Below are positions 50,919-59,612 of a DNA stretch of 64,000 nucleotides, in pieces. Each line of letters opens with the position of its first letter. The stretch's first letter is position 1. The notes below the pieces were generated by a model. That model saw only the letters and a list, made by a program, of their open reading frames with translations, ran no database searches and was not told the DNA's origin. The translations under genes were made by a program, and so were the position numbers. This DNA comes from Roseibium sp. MMSF_3412 (lineage in GTDB: Bacteria; Pseudomonadota; Alphaproteobacteria; Rhizobiales; Stappiaceae): positions 124,001 through 188,000 of the forward strand of contig NZ_JASHJI010000010.1 in assembly GCF_030733265.1 (NCBI RefSeq), given 5' to 3'.

Positions 50919-51116
50919 ATGGACACGGATGCTTTGCGAATGGAGCTTGCGCAGCTTCGTCAGGAACACAGGGACCTTGACGTCGCCGTGGAGGCGCTTG
51001 CGGCAACATCGAACCATGACGTATTGCAGCTTCAGCGGCTGAAAAAGAAGAAACTTCTGATCAAGGATCGCATTTCGGCCCTGGAGGATCAGCTGTTCCC
51101 GGATATCATCGCATAA
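50919..51116 (+). CDS. DUF465 (YdcH-family) small protein, second copy
   Basis: This 65-residue protein, MDTDALRMELAQLRQEHRDLDVAVEAL then LQLQRLKKKKLLIKDRISALEDQLFPDIIA, carries the diagnostic KKKKLxxKDxI segment of DUF465. It is predicted as one long coiled coil. It precedes purE with a terminator between. The pairing of two DUF465 genes next to purEK is common in related bacteria as I recall, but I cannot verify this here. Confidence 0.9.
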   Translation: MDTDALRMELAQLRQEHRDLDVAVEALAATSNHDVLQLQRLKKKKLLIKDRISALEDQLFPDIIA

Positions 51117-51133
51117 CCTTCGCGAGGGCGGAC

Positions 51134-51165
51134 CAACCGGGTTCAGCCGGTTGAGCGCTTTTTTT
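51134..51165 (+). terminator. Intrinsic terminator of DUF465 gene
   Basis: CAACCGG (51134-51140), loop GTTCAG, CCGGTTG (51147-51153), then AGCGC and seven T residues (51159-51165). It lies 17 bp after the stop codon. Confidence 0.8.
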
Positions 51166-51254
51166 GTTCGCATCCGCGCCATTCCGGGGTTGCGATGCTG
51201 GGCGCTCTGCCTATACTCCGCGCCTTTCTGAGCCCCGGGCCTGTGGAGCAAGCA

Positions 51255-51746
51255 ATGGCAAATGCGGATGTCGCGATCATAATGGGAAGCCAGTCGGACT
51301 GGCCGACGATGAAACACGCGGCTGAGACGCTCGACCAGCTTGGTGTGAGCTACGAAGCGCGGATCGTCTCCGCACACCGCACGCCTCAGCGCATGTATGA
51401 TTTCGCCAAGAGTGCGAAGGCCGAAGGCTTCAAGGTGATCATCGCTGGGGCCGGCGGCGCCGCCCATCTTCCCGGCATAACCGCCGCGCTGACGCCGCTA
51501 CCCGTGTTTGGCGTCCCCGTGGAAAGCCGGGCGCTGTCGGGCGAGGACAGCCTGCTCTCGATCGTGCAGATGCCCGGCGGTATTCCGGTCGGCACGCTTG
51601 CCATCGGTAAGGCCGGTGCCACGAACGCCGGACTGCTTGCAGCAGCCGTGCTCGCGCTTGGCGATCCTGCAATCGAGGCCGCGCTTGACGCCTACCGCGC
51701 CGAACGCACTGCCGCTGTCGCCGAATTTCCGGCAGACGATCTCTGA
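51255..51746 (+). CDS. purE: N5-carboxyaminoimidazole ribonucleotide mutase
   Basis: The 163-residue class I PurE has [42 protein letters not shown] with the catalytic His in SAHRTP, and [24 protein letters not shown]. It converts N5-CAIR to CAIR in purine synthesis, partnered by PurK, which follows 24 bp downstream. The upstream in-frame extension (51195-51254) lacks homology, so ATG 51255 is the start. Confidence 0.97.
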   Translation: MANADVAIIMGSQSDWPTMKHAAETLDQLGVSYEARIVSAHRTPQRMYDFAKSAKAEGFKVIIAGAGGAAHLPGITAALTPLPVFGVPVESRALSGEDSLLSIVQMPGGIPVGTLAIGKAGATNAGLLAAAVLALGDPAIEAALDAYRAERTAAVAEFPADDL

Positions 51747-51770
51747 AACCACAAACACGAGACATCGAAG

Positions 51771-52862
51771 ATGAGCGACAAACGGCTAAGCCCGGGCGAC
51801 ACTGTCGGTATTCTTGGCGGAGGCCAGCTTGGCCGCATGCTTGCTCAGTCCGCCGCCAGTCTCGGTCTGAAGACCCATATCTTCTGCCCGGATCCGCACA
51901 GCCCTGCCTTCGATGTCAGCGCGACCTTCACCATCGCGCCATACGAGGACATCGATGCGCTGAACCGGTTCGCGGACGCCGTGTCTGTCGTCACATATGA
52001 ATTTGAGAACGTGCCCGGCCCAACCGCCGCCCATCTGGATGCAAAAGTCCCGGTGCGCCCCGGAGTGCGTGCGCTGGAAGTCTCCCAGGATCGTCTGCTT
52101 GAAAAACGCTTCCTGTCGGAGACCGGCATCGCGATTGCCGGTTTTGCAGACATCAATTCGCAACAGGACCTCGACAACGCCCTGAAGGATTTCGGCGGCA
52201 AGGGCGTTCTGAAAACCCGGCGATTCGGCTATGACGGCAAGGGCCAGATGATGATCCGCCAGCCTGGCGATGCCGACGGTGCGTTTGACCGGATCGGCGC
52301 GGTGCCGGCCGTCCTGGAGGCGCTGATCCCCTTCGAATGCGAAGTCTCGGTGATTGTTGCCCGTGATCTCGATGGCACGTCCCGCAGCTTCGACATCGCG
52401 CGCAACCACCACGAAAACCACATCCTCAAGACTTCCACGATCCCGGCCGGCGTTTCCGCCCAGACGGCGGAGACCGCCCGCGAAATGGCCGGACAGATTG
52501 TCGACGGCCTCGACTATGTCGGTGTCATGGGCGTCGAGATGTTCCTTGTCCGGGACGGGACCGGCGAAAGACTGCTCGTCAACGAAGTTGCGCCGAGGGT
52601 TCACAATTCCGGGCACTGGACGCAGGATGCCTGCCTGACATCGCAATTCGACCAGCATATCCGTGCGGTGGCTGGCTGGCCGCTCGGCTCGGCTGAACGG
52701 CACTCGGATGCCGTCATGGAAAACCTGATTGGCTTCGATGTCGATGCCTGGACGGATATTCTGAAGGACCCGGGCGCGCGGCTCCATCTCTACGGCAAGT
52801 CCGAAACCCGCGAAGGCCGCAAGATGGGGCACGTCAATCGCATTGCTCCGAAATCGGACTGA
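51771..52862 (+). CDS. purK: N5-carboxyaminoimidazole ribonucleotide synthase
   Basis: The 363-residue ATP-grasp enzyme starts SPGDTVGILGGGQLGRMLAQSAASLGLKTHIFCPD and has VTYEFENVP, KTRRFGYDGKGQ, FECEVSVIVARD and NEVAPRVHNSGHWTQDACLTSQF. It makes N5-CAIR from AIR, ATP and bicarbonate. It is cotranscribed with purE. Its stop is 3 bp from the end of the convergent MATE gene. Confidence 0.97.
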   Translation: MSDKRLSPGDTVGILGGGQLGRMLAQSAASLGLKTHIFCPDPHSPAFDVSATFTIAPYEDIDALNRFADAVSVVTYEFENVPGPTAAHLDAKVPVRPGVRALEVSQDRLLEKRFLSETGIAIAGFADINSQQDLDNALKDFGGKGVLKTRRFGYDGKGQMMIRQPGDADGAFDRIGAVPAVLEALIPFECEVSVIVARDLDGTSRSFDIARNHHENHILKTSTIPAGVSAQTAETAREMAGQIVDGLDYVGVMGVEMFLVRDGTGERLLVNEVAPRVHNSGHWTQDACLTSQFDQHIRAVAGWPLGSAERHSDAVMENLIGFDVDAWTDILKDPGARLHLYGKSETREGRKMGHVNRIAPKSD

Positions 52863-52865
52863 CGG

Positions 52866-54263
52866 TCAGATCCTGACCAGACCGAGTTCCTCGCGGCGCG
52901 CAAACCGGAGATTGGCAAGCAGGGCGACGCTGGCAAGGCCGCCGGCAAGACCGAGCCATACGCCGACACCGCCCCACCCCGCCAGAAAGCCGAGTCCCAG
53001 GGACAGGCTGATGCCCACGACCCAATAACCGAAAAGCGCGTAGAACAGCGGGACCGTCGTGTCGCCAAGGCCGCGCAGGTTGTTCACGCCGATGATCTGC
53101 CCGCCATCTGCAAGCTGAAACAACGCTGCGACCAGCAGGAAGGAAACGCCATAGGCGAGGACCTCCAGCGCTTCCGGGTCTGCAAAATCGAGATAAAGCC
53201 CGATCAGTGTCTCGGGGATCGTCCAGAAGACAATCGCAAAGCACACCATGAAGAAAGTTGTCACCCACAGCGATGTCCAACCGGCGCGGCCGATGCCGGC
53301 CCGGTCGCCGCGGCCTGCCGCAAGGCTGACGCGTGTCATTGCCGCCATCGAAAGCCCGACCGGCACCATGAAGGTGATCGACGCGATCTGAAGCGCAATG
53401 CCGTGCGCAGCCAGAGGCACCGTCCCCAGCCAGCCGATCATGATGGCCGAGGCCGTGAACAGCGACCCTTCCGCAACGATGGTCAGTCCGATCGGTGTGC
53501 CGAGCCGGAGGATCTGAAAAAAGACCGGCCAATCGGACCGCCAGATGCGGCCGAGGAGATTGTAGCGGCGGAGCTTGGGATGCAGCAGCGCGTAACCGAG
53601 CAGGAACAGGAATGTGGTCGTTGAACTGAGGACGGATGCAATCCCTGCCCCGACAAGCTCCAGCCTCGGAAATCCGAAATGACCGAAGATGAGCAGGTAA
53701 TCGAGGATGGCATTGGCGACCGCCCCGGCGATCGTTGCCCACAGGACGACCTGGGTGCGTTCCATAACCGTAAGGAAACCGCGGATGGCCATGATCAGCA
53801 GGGCGGGCAGCATCGTCCATTGCAGCACCCGCATGTAGATACCGGCAAGCCGCGCCAGTTCCGGCTCCTGGCCGAGCAGGAGCAGAATCGATTCGGTGAA
53901 AAACAGGACAATCCAGACCGGAACGCTGAATATAACGGAGATCCAGAAGCCCATTCGCACGGCACGGCGCAGATCGCGGGGCCGCCTTTGACCACGCGCC
54001 AGCGCCGCGAGCGGTATAACCGCCTGCAGGATTCCCATGCCGAAAAACCACAGCAGCATGTAGAAATTGAACGCCAGAACCGAGGCGGCAAGTTCCACGG
54101 CCCCAAGACGGCCGATCATCAGCACATCGGTCGTGTTGATCGCGATCTGCGCAAGCTGCGCGCCGGCAAGCGGCATGCCGAGCGAAAGCGTCGGCAGGAT
54201 ATCGCTCTGCCACAACGACTTCGACTGCGCCGGAACAGGTTCTCGTGACGCGGGATGCGCCAT
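52866..54263 (-). CDS. MATE-family efflux transporter (NorM-like)
   Basis: The 465-residue protein has twelve predicted membrane helices. It starts at ATG 54263 with GGAGGAAACA upstream. Family phrases include GMPLAGAQLAQIAINTTDVLMIGRLGAVELAASVLAFNFY, IGLTIVAEGSLFTASAIMIGWLG and INNLRGLGDTTVPLFYALFGYW. It would export cationic drugs or metabolites using Na+ or H+. It lies between purK and rpsU on the opposite strand, so it may be an insertion into that gene order. Confidence 0.9.
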   Translation of the reverse strand: MAHPASREPVPAQSKSLWQSDILPTLSLGMPLAGAQLAQIAINTTDVLMIGRLGAVELAASVLAFNFYMLLWFFGMGILQAVIPLAALARGQRRPRDLRRAVRMGFWISVIFSVPVWIVLFFTESILLLLGQEPELARLAGIYMRVLQWTMLPALLIMAIRGFLTVMERTQVVLWATIAGAVANAILDYLLIFGHFGFPRLELVGAGIASVLSSTTTFLFLLGYALLHPKLRRYNLLGRIWRSDWPVFFQILRLGTPIGLTIVAEGSLFTASAIMIGWLGTVPLAAHGIALQIASITFMVPVGLSMAAMTRVSLAAGRGDRAGIGRAGWTSLWVTTFFMVCFAIVFWTIPETLIGLYLDFADPEALEVLAYGVSFLLVAALFQLADGGQIIGVNNLRGLGDTTVPLFYALFGYWVVGISLSLGLGFLAGWGGVGVWLGLAGGLASVALLANLRFARREELGLVRI

Positions 54264-54651
54264 TGTTTCCTCCAGCAAACGGGGCGTTGAACCGCCTTCT
54301 TGAATGAGGCATTTGGGTTCTGGTGAGAAAATCAGCTCTAGTCCTCTATCGCTCCCCTGTCCATCTTTCTTCTGGTCCGCCAACCGTCGTAAGGTCGGAT
54401 TTCGCCCGGATTATTTGCGAATGGCTGTGGACAGGTGTTGCCGCCTCTGGTATGTACCGCCCTCATGTGAGCGACGCGTCAGCGGCGATCAAGTCTCTAT
54501 ACACAAGTGAATGCATCGCAGCCCGTTGCTGCAGCGGCACATCACGTTGTGATTTCGGGACGATCGATTGAAGGGCTGGCAAGGCGTCTTTAATCAAGGT
54601 TTTAATTTGCCCGCGGGTCGGCCGCAGGGCATCGAGAACAGGAAAAAACGC
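54264..54651. other. 388-bp divergent region between MATE gene and rpsU
   Basis: No gene is supported; the ORF running into rpsU starts here but lacks family similarity before 54652. A GCAGC-CCGTT-GCTGC hairpin near 54526-54540 and an A/T-rich stretch (54588-54608) precede rpsU, the probable leader or promoter. AGGAAA at 54640 serves rpsU. Confidence 0.45.
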
Positions 54652-54879
54652 GTGCAGGTTTTGGTTCGCGACAACAATGTCGATCAGGCGCTCAAGGCGC
54701 TGAAGAAAAAGATGCAGCGCGAAGGCATCTTCCGTGAAATGAAACTTCGCGGCCATTTTGAAAAGCCGTCCGAGAAAAAAGCCCGTGAAAAGGCCGAAGC
54801 CGTGCGCCGCGCGCGCAAGCTGGCCCGCAAGCGTGCACAGCGTGAAGGTCTGCTTCCGGGCAAGTCCGCTCGTCGCTGA
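54652..54879 (+). CDS. rpsU: 30S ribosomal protein S21
   Basis: GTG 54652 begins [60 protein letters not shown], a clear S21 of 75 residues. The preceding open frame from 54568 does not match the family, so the GTG start is preferred, with AGGAAA nine to twelve bases upstream. S21 is important for translation initiation. A terminator follows. Confidence 0.96.
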   Translation: MQVLVRDNNVDQALKALKKKMQREGIFREMKLRGHFEKPSEKKAREKAEAVRRARKLARKRAQREGLLPGKSARR

Positions 54880-54936
54880 TAGCGGCTTGAGTGCACCCGG
54901 CTGAAAGGCCTCTTCTTTTCGCAAATCTGCCGTAAG

Positions 54937-54966
54937 GCCGACCGGGTTCACGGTCGGCTTTTGGCG
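54937..54966 (+). terminator. Intrinsic terminator of rpsU
   Basis: GCCGACCG (54937-54944), loop GGTTCA, CGGTCGGC (54951-54958), then TTTT. It lies 58 bp after rpsU. Confidence 0.8.
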
Positions 54967-55078
54967 TTTTTACAAAGAAATTGCCGGGCGGAAACGCCGT
55001 ATGGAAACGGCAGCCACATTACCGCCCTATTGGAGGTCGATGAACGGCATGTCCGAACGCCTTATTGTCAGAGAGCAT

Positions 55079-55903
55079 ATGTGCCGCATGCGCAATTTCC
55101 TGCCACACGCGACCTTGTTCGCCTTTGCAACGCTCCTGGCTGCGTGCAACACCGCCGGCGTTTATGACGACGTACCGGTCAACAAGTCGGCAGGGTCTTC
55201 GACCAACATCGCCTCGCTGACTGCAGTGATCGAATCGAATCCTTCCGACGCGACGGCCTACAGCACCCGCGGCATTGCCTATGGACAGGCCGGCAAACTC
55301 GACCAGGCGATCGAGGACTTCAACCGCGCCCTGCAACTCAATCCCCAGTCCTACCAGACCTACGCCAACAGGGCGCTTGTCTACCGCCGCCAGGGCAAGA
55401 ACGATCTGGCCGTTTCGGACTACACCCGCGCCATCAACATCAAGCCCGACTATGATGTCGCCTATGTCGGCCGCGGCAACATCTATCGCCAGCAGGGCAA
55501 CTACAACGCAGCCCTCGCCGACTTCAATTCGGTGATTGCCCGCGACAGCAGCGACGCCCGCGCCTTCTACAACCGGGGCCTGATCTACCAGGCACAGAAG
55601 CAGGACAGCCTTGCGATCGAGGACTTTGCGACGGCAATCGGCCTGAACCCGAAGGCAAGCGCCCCCTATATCGCGCGCGGCATCTCCTATCTGGCCGTCA
55701 ACGACCCGAACGCGGCATTCGAGGACCTGTCCATGGCAGTCAATCTCGACAGGGAATCGGCGATCGCCTGGGCAAATCGCGGCCTTGCACTGGAGCTGCT
55801 CGGCAAGCCGAAGGATGCCCGCCGCAATTATTCGCGGGCCATGTCGCTCGACAATTCCAACAAGATCGCGCGCGAGGGCCTGGGCCGCGTCGGCCAGGGT
55901 TGA
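55079..55903 (+). CDS. TPR-repeat lipoprotein (NlpI-like)
   Basis: From ATG 55079 the product begins MCRMRNFLPHATLFAFATLLAACNTAG, a lipoprotein signal with an LAAC lipobox. Earlier in-frame ATGs (55040, 55049) would give an over-long signal. Six to seven TPR units of 34 residues follow (SDATAYSTRGIAYGQAGKLDQAIEDFNRALQLNP and so on). Such envelope TPR lipoproteins act as scaffolds, for example in peptidoglycan hydrolase control as for NlpI; that role here is inferred. It follows rpsU on the same strand. Confidence 0.87.
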   Translation: MCRMRNFLPHATLFAFATLLAACNTAGVYDDVPVNKSAGSSTNIASLTAVIESNPSDATAYSTRGIAYGQAGKLDQAIEDFNRALQLNPQSYQTYANRALVYRRQGKNDLAVSDYTRAINIKPDYDVAYVGRGNIYRQQGNYNAALADFNSVIARDSSDARAFYNRGLIYQAQKQDSLAIEDFATAIGLNPKASAPYIARGISYLAVNDPNAAFEDLSMAVNLDRESAIAWANRGLALELLGKPKDARRNYSRAMSLDNSNKIAREGLGRVGQG

Positions 55904-56018
55904 CGATCAGCGCACACACGGGTCATACGCCCACCTGATCCAGATCAACGCGAAAAACGCGACCTCACACCTTCATTGAGACCTTCCTGCATCCGTTCCG
56001 ATACCGATGGAAGGTCCC

Positions 56019-56869
56019 ATGAAAACCATCCTGATACTGGACGGTCACCCCGACCCCGACGGCACCCACCTGTGTCACGCGCTCGCAAGCGCCTATCAAG
56101 CGGGCGCGGAGCAGGCAGGACATCGCCCGACCCTCATCCGCATAGCCGATCTCGATTTTCCCATTCTGCGCAAGCCGTCGGACTTCACAGATCAACCAAG
56201 CCCGGAACCCGTCAGACCGGTCCGTGACGCGCTCCGGAAGGCCGATCACCTTGTGCCGATCTATCCTTTGTGGCTGGGCACGCTGCCGGCCTATACCAAG
56301 GGCTTCCTGGAACAGCTCCTCCATTACGACACCGCGTTCGAACGCTCGGCGGAAGATCGCTGGCCGAAAGGCAAGATGCGCGGAAAGTCGGCACGGATCG
56401 TCCTGACCGCCGACATGCCCGCCATAGGGTACGGATTCATAAATGAGGCCGAAATGGTTTGAGGCGGCTTGCTTCTCGTCAAGGAGCGAAAGCGCAGGAA
56501 ATGTCCCTCATTTTCAAGCCTTTCGCAACGCCGAGGAGGAGCAAGCCGGTCAAATCCGAAGAACAAGGAAATGGCTTCACCCCGTGGCGTCAGCGCGCTT
56601 GACCGGGCCGGAAGCCCGCTCCGCGCACCCTTCCTAACGGGATTTCGCCATTTCGCATGCCATTTCAGTCTCATTTATGAGTCCGTACCCTCACCTACAA
56701 GCTCTGGTATGGCGCGCACAGCCTGAAAAGCCTGAAGCGGAACATTCTCGGCTTTGTCGGATTCAAGCCGGTCAGGTCCACGGTCCTTGGCATGGTGGAA
56801 CATGCCGACCCTGCGCAGGTCGGTCGCTGGCTGAATACAATGGAAAAACTCGGGCAAAAGGCGATCTGA
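56019..56869 (+). pseudogene. NAD(P)H dehydrogenase (flavodoxin-fold) gene split by a 264-bp element
   Basis: The N-terminal part (MKTILILDGHPDPDGTHLCHALASAYQAGAEQAGHRPTL, YPLWLGTLPAYTKGFLEQLLHYDTAF) is a KefF/MdaB-type quinone oxidoreductase. It runs to MPAI at 56425, where element E2 interrupts it. After the element the same family resumes as TYKLWYGAHSLKSLKRNILGFVGFKPVRSTVLGMVEH to a TGA at 56867-56869. Removing the element (with the A56426/T56691 ambiguity) joins 407 and 178 bases into an uninterrupted 194-codon frame, the usual length. The gene is therefore an intact reading frame except for the insertion and is presumably inactive. Confidence 0.9.
56427..56690. mobile_element. 264-bp MITE-like element, copy E2
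   Basis: The ends are GGGTACGGATTCATAAATGA and, as the complement of the right end, GGGTACGGACTCATAAATGA (19/20 identity). The left flank is TA (56425-56426) and the right flank is TC (56691-56692), so one TA copy may have mutated. The interior matches E1 in inverted orientation. It disrupts the flavodoxin-fold oxidoreductase gene. There is no transposase, so mobilisation would need an unlinked IS630/mariner-type enzyme. Confidence 0.87.
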
Positions 56870-56889
56870 CGGCTATATCCAAGGCGTCG

Positions 56890-57561
56890 TCAAAAGGGGC
56901 ACGGTGAGCGGAACGTGACCCGTTCACCACCGGTCGGATGATGCAGCTCGAGGCTCTCCGCATGCAGCGCCAGACGACCCGACGCCATCAAGGCCTCGTC
57001 TTCGGCATAAAACCGGTCGCCCAGGATAGGATGCCCCAGCGCCAGCATATGCACCCTCAATTGATGGGAGCGGCCGGTATGCGGAAAGAGCCGGACGCGT
57101 GTCGTCCTGTCGGATCGGCCGATGACCTGCCATTTGGTGAGCGCCGCCTTTCCGTTTGCATGGCACACCATCTGTTTCGGGCGGTTTGGCCAGTCGCAGA
57201 TCAATGGCAGATCAACTTCGCCGGTGTCGCCTGCCAGGTGGCCCCACAGGTCGGCGATATAGGTCTTGTGGGTCTTGCGCCGCTCGAACTGCAGGCCGAG
57301 GTGACGGTGCGCTGCCGGGTTCATCGCAAGGACCATGACGCCCGAAGTATCCATGTCGAGGCGATGCACGATGCGGGCGTTGCCATGCGCCGCCTGCGCG
57401 CGGCTCTCCACGCAGTCCCCATGCTCGGGAGCCTTGCCCGGAACGCTCAAAAGGCCGCTTGGTTTGTCGACGACCAGAACGTCCGCGTCCGCATGGATGA
57501 CAGGCAGAAACGGATCCAGGGGAGGCTTGTAGTCGAAAGACTGGGGCACTGCGCTTGTCAT
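56890..57561 (-). CDS. RluA-family pseudouridine synthase
   Basis: The 223-residue product has the RluA catalytic motif HRLDMDTSGVMVLAMN with the conserved Asp, VVDKPSGLLSVPG, the TYIADLWGHL strand and RLFPHTGRSHQLRVHMLALGHPILGDRFY. It isomerises uridine in rRNA or tRNA; the short form without an S4 domain resembles RluA itself. It is convergent with the disrupted oxidoreductase gene, 20 bp apart. Confidence 0.92.
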   Translation of the reverse strand: MTSAVPQSFDYKPPLDPFLPVIHADADVLVVDKPSGLLSVPGKAPEHGDCVESRAQAAHGNARIVHRLDMDTSGVMVLAMNPAAHRHLGLQFERRKTHKTYIADLWGHLAGDTGEVDLPLICDWPNRPKQMVCHANGKAALTKWQVIGRSDRTTRVRLFPHTGRSHQLRVHMLALGHPILGDRFYAEDEALMASGRLALHAESLELHHPTGGERVTFRSPCPF

Positions 57562-57591
57562 GGCCGTTTTCCGCGCCTTTCCGGATAAACG

Positions 57592-57619
57592 AAAGGCGCA
57601 GTTCCGGACTGCGCCTTTT
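57592..57619 (-). terminator. Hairpin terminator downstream of the oxidase subunit IV gene
   Basis: AAAGGCGCAGT (57592-57602), loop TCCGG, ACTGCGCCTTTT (57608-57619). It can work on both strands. It lies between the cytochrome oxidase subunit gene and the RluA gene, both leftward. Confidence 0.75.
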
Positions 57620-57661
57620 GCAATCGGACGGGCGCTGAAACGCCCGGAAATCGATACCGGG

Positions 57662-57943
57662 TCAGACCGTCAGGATCGCCAGGATGATCGTGAGAACGGT
57701 CACGGCGGTTACCGGGATCCAACCCGAATCTCCAAGGGCCAGGCCGATGGCCGAGGCAACCATGGTGGCAATCAGCATCAGCCATCCGAACACCACTGCC
57801 GTGGTGCCGCCAAACCCGAACAGGATAAGGCAGATGACGATGTTGATGACGGCGATGGTGCCGACTTTGGAAAAGTTGATGAAGCCTTCGTAAGTCCGCT
57901 CGTGAGCGTCATAGTCCATCGCGGGTGCTTTTTCGTCAGACAT
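57662..57943 (-). CDS. aa3-type cytochrome c oxidase subunit IV
   Basis: This 93-residue protein, MSDEKAPAMDYDAHERTYEGFINFSKVGTIAVINIVICLILFGFGG, matches the small alphaproteobacterial subunit IV of aa3 oxidase, here with about three hydrophobic segments (a second half ATMVASAIGLALGDSGWIPVTAVTVLTIILAILTV extends the usual single-helix form). It is not near the core oxidase genes in this window. The DYxAHExTYxGFxxxxK motif is diagnostic. Confidence 0.85.
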   Translation of the reverse strand: MSDEKAPAMDYDAHERTYEGFINFSKVGTIAVINIVICLILFGFGGTTAVVFGWLMLIATMVASAIGLALGDSGWIPVTAVTVLTIILAILTV

Positions 57944-58107
57944 TCAGTTCCCCAGGAAAAACAGCAGTTGGCAGACTTCATACAATAAAGACTTCCGGGT
58001 TCGCAATGTCCGCAAACACATAATCCGACAGGTTCGACGCGACTTTTTGGCCTAGGCTGGACCAAACGGTGTTGTCGGCAGCACTTTTCGGCCTGTTGAT
58101 CCGGTGG

Positions 58108-59487
58108 TTACGCCGCGTTAGACGTTCCGGCAAGACCGGCCGCGCGCAGCACGTCATCCTGGCGCTGACGCACCTTGGACGCCTCGAAACCTTCAATCTG
58201 CTCATTGAACAGCTGGAAGAAGTTCAGCTGGGCCCGCAGGTGCAGGAAAACACCGCCAAGCCCGATGGCCGCGCGATCCATGAAGACGAACTCCTGCGGC
58301 ACGGTGACCGGGCCGAGCTGTTTCAGTGCCGAATGTACCTTGAAGGCTTCCTTGCGGCCGTATTCGGCAGCGGAGACCCCGTCCGCGATCGAGCGCACGC
58401 GGTCGCTCAGGAGCGGTCCGTAGATAAACCGCGCCCAGATATTCAGAACCTCGACGACGTCTTTCTTGAGGTTCTTGAAACCCCAGCGCTCGTAGGCCGA
58501 TACGACCCGGTCGTTGTCCTCTTCCAGAAGACCGAGATAGAGATTGACGACGCCTTCGACAAACGATTCCGGGAACACGCGGATACAGCCATAGTCGAGC
58601 AGGTTGATGCCGGCCGGCCGGCCTTCCTGTTCGAACACGGTGTAGTTTCCAAGATGCGGGTCGCCATGGATGACGCCATAATGGCTGAAGGGGTGCCACC
58701 ACGCATGGAACATCGTTTTCGCCAGCAGATTGCGGTCTTCCTGATCGTGTTCCTTGAAATCCAGCAGCGGTTTGCCGGTAAGCCAGCCCATGGTCAGGAG
58801 CCTGCGCGTAGACAACTCGTCAACGACCGAGGGAACACGGATGTTCTCATACTCGGCAAGGATCTCCTGATACATCGCAATATGCGCAGCCTCGCGCGCA
58901 TAGTCGAGTTCCTCGCGCACTCTTGCGCTAATTTCCTTCGCGATTTCGCGCGTGTCGATGGCCGGGCTCATGCGCCGGTGCAACGAGAACAGCATTTGCA
59001 GCTGGGAAAGATCGGCTTCGACGGCAGACGCCATGTCGGGATATTGCAGCTTGCAGGCCAGCACACGCCCGTCATGGGCGGTGGCCCTGTGCACCTGTCC
59101 GAGCGACGCCGCCGCGGCGGGTTCGCGGCCGAATTCGGCGAACCGGCTTTGCCAGTCCGCGCCGAGTTCTGCGCGCATCCGGCGTTTGACAAATGCCCAG
59201 CCCATTGGCGGAGCGCTCGCCTGGAGCTTCGCGAGCTCGGTGGTGTATTCGGGCGGCAGAGCGTCGGGAATGGTGGAAAGCAGCTGCGCCACTTTCATGA
59301 GAGGACCCTTTAGCCCGCCCAGCGCCTCTGCAAGTTCGGCCGCGTTCTTGGCGTTGTCGAGGTTCATGCCGAAGAACCGCGCCCCGGCGAATTTCGCGGC
59401 AATGCCGCTCATGTTCGTTCCGACCTTGGCATAGCGCCCCATCCGGGCGGTGAACCGGTTGCTCTCGCGGTCTTTTGACTGTGCCAT
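58108..59487 (-). CDS. ABC1/AarF-family protein kinase-like (UbiB type)
   Basis: The 459-residue product carries the ABC1 signature: LGGLKGPLMKVAQLLSTIPDALPPEY (KxGQ region), RATAHDGRVLACKLQYPD (VAIK-like Lys), HGDPHLGNYTV (catalytic loop) and NLLDYGCIRVF (DFG-like). These atypical kinases support ubiquinone synthesis or lipid homeostasis. Start ATG 59487 (MAQSKDRESN) is preferred over the extension to 59508. The preceding gene on the strand encodes a DUF3445 protein. Confidence 0.9.
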   Translation of the reverse strand: MAQSKDRESNRFTARMGRYAKVGTNMSGIAAKFAGARFFGMNLDNAKNAAELAEALGGLKGPLMKVAQLLSTIPDALPPEYTTELAKLQASAPPMGWAFVKRRMRAELGADWQSRFAEFGREPAAAASLGQVHRATAHDGRVLACKLQYPDMASAVEADLSQLQMLFSLHRRMSPAIDTREIAKEISARVREELDYAREAAHIAMYQEILAEYENIRVPSVVDELSTRRLLTMGWLTGKPLLDFKEHDQEDRNLLAKTMFHAWWHPFSHYGVIHGDPHLGNYTVFEQEGRPAGINLLDYGCIRVFPESFVEGVVNLYLGLLEEDNDRVVSAYERWGFKNLKKDVVEVLNIWARFIYGPLLSDRVRSIADGVSAAEYGRKEAFKVHSALKQLGPVTVPQEFVFMDRAAIGLGGVFLHLRAQLNFFQLFNEQIEGFEASKVRQRQDDVLRAAGLAGTSNAA

Positions 59488-59612
59488 TCGGCAAGCTACT
59501 CCCTGCAACTGACCTGATCTGTGCCATACGGCCGGAATTCAATAGTCCAACACATATGACCTACGGCAAAGAAATCCAGCTGGACCAGTCGACAAAACGC
59601 CGCTCTGCGAAC

